DNA from: Bacillota bacterium
Lineage (GTDB): Bacteria; Bacillota; Sulfobacillia; UBA8153
DNA length: 48,433 nucleotides
NCBI GenBank assembly: GCA_007130145.1
Contig: SLSY01000002.1
Coordinates: 1-48,433, forward strand
Direction: 5' to 3'
Under the pieces are notes generated by a model. The model was given only the letters and a program-made list of their open reading frames with translations, was not told the DNA's origin and ran no database searches. The position numbers were made by a program, and so were the translations under genes. Within the stretch, counting starts at the first letter, position 1; each line of letters opens with the position of its first letter. Positions 11,380 to 19,099 of this stretch are shown here, in pieces.

Positions 11380-11634
11380 TTACTCCAACCAGCTATGATC
11401 TTGAATCCTTCGTCTCAAAGTAGCCGAGGATATGGGAGAAAGATATACGGAATGGGTGCTAAGAATCATGGATTTCATGTCTTCACCGTCGCCCACTCTG
11501 CGCAGATTCCTGTCCTCTTGAGCCCGTTTGATGAAGGCTTGATTGATCGGCAGGCGAGCAATATTCCGCAAATCGACAATGCAGAATATCTCTTCCAACG
11601 GTAAGCTGATATCACCGCCCACGTGCAAGTACAT
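11380..11634 (-). CDS. remB: RemB-like regulator (DUF370 family)
   Basis: 84 residues from the ATG at 11634, which follows GGAGGAAGG. The longer ORF-track start lies within the SD. The N-terminus MYLHVGGDISLPLEEIFCIVDL matches the YaaB/RemB branch of DUF370 proteins. In Bacillus subtilis RemA activates biofilm-matrix genes and RemB (YaaB), a paralog, is encoded between recF and gyrB, the same neighbourhood as here. The protein is small, without a predicted membrane segment. Function in this organism is inferred from family and synteny only. Confidence 0.8.
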   Translation of the reverse strand: MYLHVGGDISLPLEEIFCIVDLRNIARLPINQAFIKRAQEDRNLRRVGDGEDMKSMILSTHSVYLSPISSATLRRRIQDHSWLE

Positions 11635-11664
11635 ACCTTCCTCCTCCATAGCTTAACATGTTTG

Positions 11665-11693
11665 ATTATATCATTAAATACACGAACATACAA
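11665..11693 (-). promoter_or_regulatory. Promoter for remB-gyrB-gyrA run
   Basis: On the minus strand TTGTAT, 17 bases, then TATAAT, ending 30 bases before the remB start, in a short AT-rich gap after the dciA-like stop codon. It gives gyrase and the archease-rtcB-mtnP-mtnA genes a possible promoter independent of dnaA. Confidence 0.75.
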
Positions 11694-11696
11694 TCG

Positions 11697-12566
11697 CTAC
11701 CAGTTGGCGCCGTCCCTCGCTTGCGTCCGGTCGCCTCTCTTTCTATTCCTTGTGTGCGTCGTCACGGGAGGAAGATTCTCTGGCCTCGTACCGTGCTTCA
11801 GCATTAAGAGCATGCGTCTCACATGAGACCCCTGGGCCGGATCGGACCACTTGAGCCGGTTGGCAGCACTTTCCCATGTGGCCGCAATCACTTCCTTAAC
11901 AGCAGCGTACTCTTCTCGGGTCAGATCCTTCATCTCTTCTGAGGCCTCCGAGTAACTGTACCAGGGTACCTGCATAAGAAGCAACTTGAGTTTTTCCACG
12001 CGATGGGCTTGCTCTGTATCCCGGCAAATAAAACAGCTGCCTTTTGCCAGGGAAGGACACAGAGCACCACACTTCTTGCAGGATAGCCATCCTCTTTCCT
12101 TGTTCCACTCCTGCCGAGCTAAACCCTGGGCAACCATATGCTTCAGACGTTCCTTGAGAGCCGTATCCCTTACAGCGCTCGTGATGACATCGGCCCGGCG
12201 CTGATGATCGGCCCTGACGGCTATTCTCTGCCCTCTCCCCTTCTCCCTCTTGTCACGATGGAGCAATCCGGAAGGAGCTGTGCCCAATACGGTGCGAATG
12301 TCTTTGACCAAGCCCTGGCCAAATCTGCTTCGGATGCGAGAAAGCAACTCGTATTTGTGCAAGACGATCTGCTGGCCCCAGACCGGTGCGCTCACCTCCA
12401 CCCAGAGGACGCCATTGCGAACACGCACGGCAGCTGACCGAAGCGCCAGATCCTCACCAACCAAATCGTGCCAAGCGGCAATTACTTGCATTCTCTTGGC
12501 CTCTTTTTTCAGCCCCAAGCGGCCCAAAACACTGTTGACCGCACCGTCTATTCGTTCCAACTTCAC
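11697..12566 (-). CDS. DciA-like DUF721 protein with a C-terminal zinc-ribbon extension
   Basis: 289 residues, starting at GTG in a GTGA overlap with the recF stop. Residues 1-95 are DUF721: [33 protein letters not shown] and VLWVEVSAPVWGQQI. In bacteria without DnaC or DnaI, DUF721 proteins (DciA) load the replicative helicase. The part after about residue 150 is not in minimal DciA proteins: CKKCGALCP and CFIC are spaced like a zinc ribbon, followed by a helical region and a basic tail. Position after dnaN-recF supports a replication role. Whether it is the helicase loader here is inference; no dnaI is visible in the window. Confidence 0.75.
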   Translation of the reverse strand: MKLERIDGAVNSVLGRLGLKKEAKRMQVIAAWHDLVGEDLALRSAAVRVRNGVLWVEVSAPVWGQQIVLHKYELLSRIRSRFGQGLVKDIRTVLGTAPSGLLHRDKREKGRGQRIAVRADHQRRADVITSAVRDTALKERLKHMVAQGLARQEWNKERGWLSCKKCGALCPSLAKGSCFICRDTEQAHRVEKLKLLLMQVPWYSYSEASEEMKDLTREEYAAVKEVIAATWESAANRLKWSDPAQGSHVRRMLLMLKHGTRPENLPPVTTHTRNRKRGDRTQARDGANW

Positions 12567-13663
12567 CGCACTCTCCTTGCAACTCCTTCTTCTACTTCGT
12601 AAAGATGAGCTTGATGCATAGCCGGTGAACCTGCCATGAGTTCTTTATCAGTACACGTAATGATGGTCTGATTTTCTGCTCCCAATACCGCCAGAAGGCG
12701 CTTTTGTCGGGAAGTATCCAGTTCAGAGAGGACATCGTCCAGAAGTAAGATGGGCATGACGCCTTCACGCTGACAAATCTTGTCTCTTACGGCGACTTTC
12801 AGGGCCAAAACCGCACAGCGCTGCTGACCCTGCGAGCCATGGCTTCTCAACTCAAGCCCGTCAATTTGCAGCGAAAGATCATCTCGGTGAGGGCCGACCA
12901 GGGATAGTCCCCTGGCCCGCTCCATGGGTCTTTTCTCCATAAGACGCGCGCGATATACGTCAGGGTCGGCCACAACCGACGGACGGTACGTCACAATCAT
13001 TTCTTCTGTGCCGTCACTCAGTTTCTGATGCATGGCCGCGGCAATGGGTGCTAGTTCCTCTATGATCTGGGCTCTTTGCGACACTAGATCGCAGCCGCTT
13101 TCCACCAATTGGCGGTCCCAGGATAGGAGCAGTTCATCGGGTATAGGTTGACCTATGTAGTCCTTCAAGACACGGTTTCGCTGACTCAAAGCGCGGTGAA
13201 AGCGATTGAGCAGCTTGCGATAGGCTCCAGAACCGAGAAAGACCTCTTCATCCAAGAAACGCCGCCGGACCGCCGGTGCCCCTTTGATCAGTTCCAGATC
13301 CTCTGGGGCAAACAAGACCACCTTTAGACCCGAAGTCACACCGCCCAAGCGATTCTTGTAGGTTCTTCCATCCACCCTGAGCCTCTTTCCCTTCTCAGGG
13401 TAATAGCCGGATTCGATTTGGTGGTTGACCTCGTTTCGTTCCAAACTCAGGTGGAGGGAAAATCCATCTTTTCCCCGGCGCACCAAATCTCTTTCCCCAG
13501 ACATGCGATGAGATTTTCCCACCGCCAGCAAATAGAGGGATTCTAGAACATTGGTCTTTCCTTGCGCGTTCCCCCCACTGAGAATGGTGATGTGGGACGA
13601 AAAGGAAAAGACCTGTCTGGCGTAGTTGCGGAAATTCTCCAGTCCGAGTTCTCGTATCCTCAT
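12563..13663 (-). CDS. recF: DNA replication and repair protein RecF
   Basis: 366 residues, as expected. RecF is an SMC-like ATPase that, with RecO and RecR, loads RecA on gapped DNA. It shows the N-terminal LGLENFRNYARQVF, Walker A GGNAQGKTNVLESLYLL near 32-45, the ABC signature region SHGSQGQQRCAVLALK near 280, and Walker B ILLLDDVLSELD near 305. It begins in an ATGA overlap with dnaN. The small S4-domain gene yaaA that usually lies between dnaN and recF in Bacillus is missing. Confidence 0.96.
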   Translation of the reverse strand: MRIRELGLENFRNYARQVFSFSSHITILSGGNAQGKTNVLESLYLLAVGKSHRMSGERDLVRRGKDGFSLHLSLERNEVNHQIESGYYPEKGKRLRVDGRTYKNRLGGVTSGLKVVLFAPEDLELIKGAPAVRRRFLDEEVFLGSGAYRKLLNRFHRALSQRNRVLKDYIGQPIPDELLLSWDRQLVESGCDLVSQRAQIIEELAPIAAAMHQKLSDGTEEMIVTYRPSVVADPDVYRARLMEKRPMERARGLSLVGPHRDDLSLQIDGLELRSHGSQGQQRCAVLALKVAVRDKICQREGVMPILLLDDVLSELDTSRQKRLLAVLGAENQTIITCTDKELMAGSPAMHQAHLYEVEEGVARRVR

Positions 13664-14799
13664 ACAGCGCTTTCTTCACCCTCACTGCGCAAAGGCATAA
13701 TCACGTAGACAAAGTCCTCGCTATCAGGGAAGGTCAACGTCGCTGCCGATTCTTTACCGGTCAGATTCACCGCCACCGTCTCCTCCTCCATATGGCGCAA
13801 TCCTTCCTGAAGATACTTCACGTTGAAGTGAAGGTCCATGGCTTCTCCGGTGCAGTTGGCAGCAATCTCTTCTCTGGCCTCACCCAATTGCGGGGTCGAT
13901 GCGCTCACCAGTACGCCCTGATCTTGCATTTGTATACGGACGGTACGATCATCATCAGTAGAAACAAGCGACATCCGATCGGCTGCCTGCAAAAACTCCT
14001 CGGTATTGATGACCATGTGGGAAATGTATTTCTCTTCTGCCGGGATGAACTGGTCATAAGCTGGAAACTGCCCTTCCAATAAGCGGGCTGATATGGTTAA
14101 ATCACGCATGGTAAAGAAGGCATGGCTGTTGCACAGTTTTATCTCCACTTCCCTGTCTTCACTACCCATGCTGCGCATAACCTCATTGAGAATACGCGCC
14201 GGGATGACGCTGCGTTGGCCGTCCCCGCTGATACGTCCTTGCAACTTTATTCTTCTCACCACCAGCCGCGCATAATCCACGGCCGCCACCGTCAAAATCC
14301 TGTCTTCTAAAGCAAACAAAACACCGGCCAGAATGGGTCTGCGATCGCTTTGCGACGTAGCGAAGATGACCTGCATGATGATCTTCTTGAGGGTGTCACT
14401 GTTCATCGTCATACCCCACTCCTCCTTCTCCTCCGGAAGGGTGGGAAACTGCTCTGGTTCCACGCCGTGTATATCGAACGAAGATCGAGCGCCCCATGTC
14501 AGTTGCGCCTTGAAGTTGGTCATATCTACCGTGATATCAAGAGGAGCATTGGGAAGCCGGCGCACGGCTTCGGTGAGAATGCGGGCTGGAAGCACAATGG
14601 CACCTTCCTCTCTTACCTCTGCCTCCATGGTAAGAGAAACGCCGATCTCCAGATCTGTGGCAGCTAGATACAAAAGATTGGGTGCTGTTGCCCTAAGATA
14701 GATGCCATTGAGCACGGGCATTGAGGACTTACTGGCGGCCGCTCGGTGCACAACCTGTAAAGATTGCATGAATTGATCCTGATTGATACGAATGTCCAT
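13660..14799 (-). CDS. dnaN: DNA polymerase III sliding clamp (beta subunit)
   Basis: 379 residues with three repeats of the clamp fold. The N-terminus MDIRINQDQFMQSLQVVHRA and stretches TDLEIGVSLTMEA, FATSQSDRRPILAGVLF and the C-terminal VIMPLRSE (normally 'ymlMPmR') are typical. It forms the ring that tethers polymerase to DNA. SD GGGAGGAAA precedes the ATG. dnaN overlaps recF by four bases, and the gap before it to dnaA carries DnaA boxes. Confidence 0.97.
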   Translation of the reverse strand: MDIRINQDQFMQSLQVVHRAAASKSSMPVLNGIYLRATAPNLLYLAATDLEIGVSLTMEAEVREEGAIVLPARILTEAVRRLPNAPLDITVDMTNFKAQLTWGARSSFDIHGVEPEQFPTLPEEKEEWGMTMNSDTLKKIIMQVIFATSQSDRRPILAGVLFALEDRILTVAAVDYARLVVRRIKLQGRISGDGQRSVIPARILNEVMRSMGSEDREVEIKLCNSHAFFTMRDLTISARLLEGQFPAYDQFIPAEEKYISHMVINTEEFLQAADRMSLVSTDDDRTVRIQMQDQGVLVSASTPQLGEAREEIAANCTGEAMDLHFNVKYLQEGLRHMEEETVAVNLTGKESAATLTFPDSEDFVYVIMPLRSEGEESAV

Positions 14800-14821
14800 G
14801 TGATTTCCTCCCCGGGTCAGA

Positions 14822-15022
14822 TTATCAACAGAGTATAGCTTCTTTGAACACTTATTGATTGAATTAGGAGTAGTAGAAGGACCTGTGAATTGTGTGGATT
14901 ACTGTCGAAACGCTGTAAGAAGGCGCTTTTACCCTGTGAGCTGAGGTGTGGATAAGGAGCCCTGTGCGGTGAAGGTTGTCCACAATCTCTCAAACTCACG
15001 ATCTATCCACGATCTTTCCACA
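14822..15022. other. oriC: oriC part 2: DnaA-box cluster between dnaA and dnaN
   Basis: The gap and the last codons of dnaA hold several 9-mers close to the DnaA-box TTATCCACA. They are TTATCAACA at 14822, TGTGGATTA at 14893, the perfect inverse TGTGGATAA at 14947, TTGTCCACA at 14976, CTATCCACG at 15003 and CTTTCCACA at 15014. This is the position of the downstream origin part in Bacillus (dnaA-dnaN gap), and unwinding usually happens here. The flank near 14830-14880 is AT-rich. Cluster density makes chance unlikely. Confidence 0.8.
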
Positions 15023-15034
15023 GAGTTCTCCACC

Positions 15035-16396
15035 CTACGACTGTCGCCCCATGATCTCTTTCTCCAAGGATTGCACAGTTTCATGCAAGGAGGGGTTCCC
15101 TTTTATCTCTTTGCTAATCTTTTCGCAGGCATGGATAACAGTGGTGTGGTCCCGGCCGCCAAACTCCTCGCCGACGCGCGGCAAAGAAAAGGAAGTCAAT
15201 TCCCGGCAAAGGTACATGGCCACATGACGAGGGAACGACAAAGCCCGGCTGCGCTTTTTGGCTTTGAGATCCTCCACCGTAAGCCCATAGTAGTCGGCGA
15301 CATGCTTTTGGATGAGTTCCAAGGAGATAACGCGCGGGCGTTGATCCGGCAAAATATCGCGTAAAGCTTCCTTGGCCAGATCCACATCGATGGGGCGTGA
15401 GGTCAAGGAAGAGTAGGCTACGACACGAATCAAAGAGCCTTCCAGTTCCCGAATGTTCGTCTCAATGCTAAGGGCCACATAACCAATGACTTCCTCGGGA
15501 ATGGAGAGGTGCTGAGACTCGGCCTTCTTCCTCAAGATGGCGATGCGAGTCTCCAAGTCCGGGGGCTGGATATCAGCGATAAGACCCCATTGAAAGCGGG
15601 TGCGCAACCGTTCCTCCAGGGTGGAGATCTCCTTTGGGGGACGGTCACTGGACAGTACGATCTGTTTAGCAGATTGGTGAAGAGCATCAAAGGTGTGAAA
15701 GAATTCTTCCTGCGTGCTCTCTTTGCCGCCCACAAATTGAACGTCGTCTAAAAGCAACACATCAATGTTGCGGTAGCGGTTACGAAAATCCACGGTGCGT
15801 CCGTCACGAATAGCCATAATCAGCTCATTGGTGAAGGTTTCCGACGAAACATAGACCACTTTGATGCTAGGATTATTAAGATAAAGACAATGGCCAATGG
15901 CTTGCATCAGATGGGTCTTCCCCAGCCCTACGCCCCCATAAATGAAAAGGGGATTGTACGCCTTGGCCGGGGCTTCGGACACTGCTTCACAGGCGGCATG
16001 GGCGAATCGGTTTGAGGTACCCACGACGAAGGTGTCGAAGGTGTAGCGGGGATTGAGGGTGGTGGGCGGTTGGGTCCAGCGTGCTTTCTTCCCCCCGTTG
16101 GGATGCTCTTTGACGGCGATGTCACCGGGGGATGCAGAGGTATCGACCTCCAGAATACTGAAGGCAATGCCCACCTTCTGTCCGGTTATGTAACGCAAAG
16201 TCTTACACAGCATGGGCACATAGCGAGTTTCAATCCAGTCCTTGGTGAATTGGTTGGGGACAGCAATGGTGAGTGTATTCCCGTCGAAGTCCAGCGGCTG
16301 GGTGTTCTTGAGCCAGGCCTCAAAACTAGGTTTAAGCAGCTCCTTCTCCATTGCCTCAAGAGTTTGATCCCAGATATGACCCAAATCTGCATCCAT
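15035..16396 (-). CDS. dnaA: Chromosomal replication initiator DnaA
   Basis: 453 residues from the ATG at 16396, chosen because family members start just before the first Trp (here MDADLGHIWDQTLEAMEK). The SD GAGAGG is rather distant, so an upstream start cannot be excluded. Domain I occupies about 1-80, followed by a linker. The AAA+ domain has Walker A GGVGLGKTHLMQAIGH and Walker B VLLLDDVQFVGGKE. The C-terminal helix-turn-helix binds DnaA boxes, with GEEFGGRDHTTVIHACEKI. It unwinds oriC in its ATP form. DnaA boxes flank the gene on both sides, so autoregulation is likely. Confidence 0.98.
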   Translation of the reverse strand: MDADLGHIWDQTLEAMEKELLKPSFEAWLKNTQPLDFDGNTLTIAVPNQFTKDWIETRYVPMLCKTLRYITGQKVGIAFSILEVDTSASPGDIAVKEHPNGGKKARWTQPPTTLNPRYTFDTFVVGTSNRFAHAACEAVSEAPAKAYNPLFIYGGVGLGKTHLMQAIGHCLYLNNPSIKVVYVSSETFTNELIMAIRDGRTVDFRNRYRNIDVLLLDDVQFVGGKESTQEEFFHTFDALHQSAKQIVLSSDRPPKEISTLEERLRTRFQWGLIADIQPPDLETRIAILRKKAESQHLSIPEEVIGYVALSIETNIRELEGSLIRVVAYSSLTSRPIDVDLAKEALRDILPDQRPRVISLELIQKHVADYYGLTVEDLKAKKRSRALSFPRHVAMYLCRELTSFSLPRVGEEFGGRDHTTVIHACEKISKEIKGNPSLHETVQSLEKEIMGRQS

Positions 16397-16564
16397 AATG
16401 ACCGTACCATCCTCTCGAGGGATTGTAACCGTAGTCCTTCGCCCATTCAACTTCTGTATAAACAAAGGCCGTGCTAGCGACCCAAAAGGCGCTGTTCAGT
16501 AATCCAACAAGTCCTGTCTACGTGGGGTATGTATCTGTGTTGGTCTTCATAGACTTCTCACAAG

Positions 16565-16597
16565 TTATTCACAGGCTTATGCACAGACTGTGGATAA
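16565..16597. other. oriC: oriC part 1: three DnaA boxes upstream of dnaA
   Basis: Within 33 bases lie TTATTCACA (16565-16573), TTATGCACA (16577-16585) and the perfect inverse TGTGGATAA (16589-16597). A GC-rich perfect hairpin (CGCCGGG-AATG-CCCGGCG, 16609-16626) follows. They lie in the divergent gap between dnaA and rpmH, the standard origin position in Firmicutes, and can also serve dnaA autoregulation. The rest of the gap from 16630 to 16900 shows nothing further that I can support. Confidence 0.85.
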
Positions 16598-16905
16598 AGG
16601 CCAAGAAACGCCGGGAATGCCCGGCGATTCTCACAGTAACATGATAGCAAAGTTGGCGCCATTTGACAACGCACAAGTATGTTCGCAAAAAACCCTCAAA
16701 CAAGCATGTAAGCAGGAATTAGAATGGCAGTAAGCTGGTCTTGTATTGAGAACTTAGTTCTAACCATTCGTCCCACGAGGGCGTCTTCCTGCACGGCCAG
16801 CCAGAAAAGAACCACCAAAGTTCACATTTCCTTAGCCATAAGGTCCAATGGTGCGGCGTAGCCGCAAGAGCAGCGTGTGAAACAGGGGCGATGCGTTGGC
16901 CTTCC

Positions 16906-16935
16906 TTGACACTCTCGCCGACAAAAGGATATAAT
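16906..16935 (+). promoter_or_regulatory. Promoter for rpmH-rnpA operon
   Basis: TTGACA and TATAAT, both perfect consensus boxes, are separated by 18 bases and lie about 35 bases before the rpmH start. It points away from dnaA and probably drives rpmH, rnpA, yidD, yidC and jag. Confidence 0.85.
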
Positions 16936-16970
16936 CCTAGTGATTCAATTCGACTTGGAGGCACAAATCC

Positions 16971-17105
16971 GTGAAGAGAACATATCAACCAAAAAATCGC
17001 AAAGCCAAGCGCGTCCATGGTTTCCGAGCCCGCATGCGTACTGCTGCCGGTCGTCGTCTGCTGAAGCGGCGCCGGGCCAAGGGACGCACGCGGCTCTCGG
17101 CGTGA
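16971..17105 (+). CDS. rpmH: 50S ribosomal protein L34
   Basis: 44 codons, too short for the ORF track. It starts at GTG 16971 after GGAGG. The translation [20 protein letters not shown] and the basic tail [13 protein letters not shown] are the universal L34 pattern (KRTYQP, HGFR-RM-T--GR--L--RR-KGR--LSA). It is an rRNA-binding protein of the large subunit. It heads the operon and lies 11 bases before rnpA, an order conserved in nearly all bacteria. Confidence 0.98.
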   Translation: MKRTYQPKNRKAKRVHGFRARMRTAAGRRLLKRRRAKGRTRLSA

Positions 17106-17116
17106 TATATTAAGAA

Positions 17117-17458
17117 GTGTCCTTGCAGCGGCAGCAGCGTTTGACCTCTGCTAAAGCCATCTCACGTGTATATCGGGAGGGACACTCTCGGGCCAACCGG
17201 GTGCTGGTCCTTTATTGTCATTGGGGTGAGGGCAGCGCGCAAGCGGCTTTTTCCGTGTCCCGGCGCGTGGGCAATGCCGTTAAGAGGAATTTCGTCAGGC
17301 GGCGTCTCAAGGAAGCATATCGCAAACACGCTGCGATGATTACGCCGGGGGCCAAAGTGCTCATCATAGCCCGGGCGCGCGCGGCGGCTTCTACCTATGG
17401 TGAGACCGAAGCGGCGCTGGTTGATCTACTCTCGCGGAGCGGAGTGTTGGTGCGTTGA
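17117..17458 (+). CDS. rnpA: Ribonuclease P protein component
   Basis: 113 residues. It binds the RNase P RNA and aids 5' processing of tRNA precursors. The conserved RNR-type motif reads SVSRRVGNAVKRNFVRRRLKEAYR at about 48-72, and LIIARARAA follows. A GTG start at 17117 is assumed. A TTG two codons later is an alternative, as neither has a strong SD, which fits coupling to rpmH. It overlaps the upstream codons of yidD. Confidence 0.95.
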   Translation: MSLQRQQRLTSAKAISRVYREGHSRANRVLVLYCHWGEGSAQAAFSVSRRVGNAVKRNFVRRRLKEAYRKHAAMITPGAKVLIIARARAAASTYGETEAALVDLLSRSGVLVR

Positions 17459-17469
17459 GGAAGATAGCG

Positions 17470-17664
17470 ATGGGAATAATTCGACTCTATCAAGCGGTAG
17501 TTTCCCCTTTCTTCGGACCTTCCTGCCGGTTCATCCCCACGTGTTCGCATTACGCTCTGGAGGCGGTGGATCGCCATGGCACCCGGAGGGGCTTTTTGCT
17601 GTCTGTGCGCCGGATTTTGCGGTGTCATCCGTTTTCGCAAGGAGGATATGACCCCGTTCCTTGA
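17470..17664 (+). CDS. yidD: YidD membrane-insertion efficiency factor
   Basis: 64 residues from the ATG at 17470, which has GAGGAA upstream; the ORF track begins 15 bases earlier at a TTG inside the rnpA end. The family motif PSCRFIPTCSHYALEA is present, with conserved cysteines, followed by RILRCHPFSQGGYDPVP. YidD is a small membrane-associated protein thought to assist YidC-dependent insertion. Its location between rnpA and yidC is standard. Confidence 0.95.
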   Translation: MGIIRLYQAVVSPFFGPSCRFIPTCSHYALEAVDRHGTRRGFLLSVRRILRCHPFSQGGYDPVP

Positions 17665-17694
17665 GGAGGGGCACGAATAAAGGGAGGTCTTGCT

Positions 17695-18327
17695 GTGGGT
17701 TTTCTTTCGGACTTGATGCGAGAAGGGGTGCAGAGAGTATTCCTTGTCACGGGGAGTTATGGTGTGGCCATTATCATTGTCACGCTGATTATCCGCGCTG
17801 TGCTTCTGCCTTTTACTCTGGCTCAGACCCGCTCCACCCAGAAGATGAATGCTTTGCAACCAGAACAGCAGGCTCTGCAAAAGAAGTACAAAAATGACCC
17901 GCAGAGGCTCAATCAAGAGCAAATGGAGCTGTGGCGCCGGCACGGAGTGAACCCGCTCTCGGGTTGTCTGTTGCTTTTGATACAGTTTCCTTTCCTCATT
18001 GCATTCTTTCAGGCGCTGAACAACTTTGACGCACTCGCTGACGCAACATTCTTGGGCATTGTGCTGGGGTCTCCGGATCGAATCATTCTTCCGGTGTTGG
18101 CCGGTGTTACGACGTACTTTCAGGTTAAGGTCAGCACGCCCCCCGCGACGGGTAACCCGGGTACACAGGGAGCTATGCAGGTGGGCATGCCTCTTCTGAT
18201 TGGATGGATGTCCTCGCGGTTTCCGGCGGCGTTGGCTCTATACTGGATTACCAGCAATGTCTTCAGCGTGGCAGAACGTTACCTGGTACCCAGAAACACC
18301 CCTGCCAAGGAGGCAGATAGTAAATGA
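17695..18327 (+). CDS. yidC: Membrane protein insertase YidC (SpoIIIJ-type)
   Basis: 210 residues, the short Gram-positive type. A GTG start with GGGAGG SD gives MGFLSDLMREGVQRVF. The N-terminus has no lipobox cysteine, unlike Bacillus SpoIIIJ. Membrane segments are visible at about 22-42 (YGVAIIIVTLIIRAVLLPF), 95-115 and two further towards the C-terminus. The first segment carries the conserved basic residue IIRAVLLP of the hydrophilic groove. A charged cytosolic loop (KYKNDPQRLNQEQMELWRRHGVNPLSG) follows. In spore formers this protein supports the SpoIIIA-SpoIIQ channel. It overlaps jag by four bases. Confidence 0.93.
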   Translation: MGFLSDLMREGVQRVFLVTGSYGVAIIIVTLIIRAVLLPFTLAQTRSTQKMNALQPEQQALQKKYKNDPQRLNQEQMELWRRHGVNPLSGCLLLLIQFPFLIAFFQALNNFDALADATFLGIVLGSPDRIILPVLAGVTTYFQVKVSTPPATGNPGTQGAMQVGMPLLIGWMSSRFPAALALYWITSNVFSVAERYLVPRNTPAKEADSK

Positions 18328-19031
18328 CAATATCGGTGGAAAGACGCGGTAAGACGGTGGATGAAGCTCTCCATTTGGCGCTGGAGGAGCTGGGGGTTGA
18401 AAAGGAGCAATGTCAAATCACCATTCTGGAAGAGCCCAAATCTGGCTGGTTGGGTTTGATCGGCAGTCGCGAAGCATTGGTGCGCGTGGAGTATGAAGGA
18501 CCCGGGCCGGGGGTAGGTGAAAGAGAGGGAGTAAAAGCACGTAACACCGATGATAAGGATGACTCCTCTCCCCTACCGGTGCCAAGCAAGGTCGAGCATG
18601 TCCACGAGTTCTTGACCGATGTGCTCGGGCATATGGACATTGACGCCAGCGTGGATATAATTGAGGATAACGATGGTATCTATTGTGAGATTTCCGGAGA
18701 CGATGTGGGATCTCTGATTGGCAGGCGAGGCCAAACTCTGAGCGCTTTGCAGTACCTTACCAAACTGGTGACAGGGCGGCATCCTGAGGATCGCCGGCGT
18801 CTCAGCATCGATGTTGAGGGCTACCGCAAGCGGCGCGAAGAAAGACTGCGGTCCACGGTAAGACGTATGGCGGAGCAGGTGGCCAAAACCGGAAGCAGTG
18901 TGGAACTCGAGCCCATGGATGCCCATGAGCGCAAGGTCGTGCACATGGCCCTGCAGGACTATCCGGGCATCATGACCGAGAGTGAAGGATCCGATCCCTA
19001 CCGAAAGGTCGTCATATCGCCGGCCCCATGA
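18324..19031 (+). CDS. jag: RNA-binding protein Jag (KhpB)
   Basis: 235 residues with three parts. The Jag_N domain occupies residues 1-50 (KTVDEALHLALEELGV and GWLGLIGSREALVRVEY). A KH domain lies around 115-160 with GLIGRRG-type SLIGRRGQTLSALQYL, and an R3H domain follows with RREERLR and PMDAHERKVVHMAL. KhpB binds RNA, partners with KhpA in cell division and envelope control in Firmicutes. It begins in an ATGA overlap with yidC and is followed by an intrinsic terminator. Confidence 0.95.
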   Translation: MTISVERRGKTVDEALHLALEELGVEKEQCQITILEEPKSGWLGLIGSREALVRVEYEGPGPGVGEREGVKARNTDDKDDSSPLPVPSKVEHVHEFLTDVLGHMDIDASVDIIEDNDGIYCEISGDDVGSLIGRRGQTLSALQYLTKLVTGRHPEDRRRLSIDVEGYRKRREERLRSTVRRMAEQVAKTGSSVELEPMDAHERKVVHMALQDYPGIMTESEGSDPYRKVVISPAP

Positions 19032-19049
19032 GTAGGTGAGGTTAACCAC

Positions 19050-19083
19050 ACCCCCGGAAGCCTGACGCTACCGGGGGTTTTTT
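19050..19083 (+). terminator. Intrinsic terminator after jag
   Basis: ACCCCCGG pairs with CCGGGGGT over a 13-base loop and runs into TTTTTT. It ends only 16 bases before the mnmE start, leaving no room for a promoter in between, so it may act as an attenuator for mnmE. Confidence 0.85.
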
Positions 19084-19099
19084 ATGGAGTGGAGTGGAT

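Noticed and set aside
16609-16626. Hairpin CGCCGGG-AATG-CCCGGCG as a terminator
   Set aside because: No T tract on either strand next to the stem; more likely part of the origin region.
16868-16887. Possible half parS or extra ParB site (TGTGAAACA)
   Set aside because: Only one half resembles the consensus; the left half does not match.
16719-17018. 99-codon minus-strand ORF
   Set aside because: Overlaps the rpmH promoter and start; no motif.
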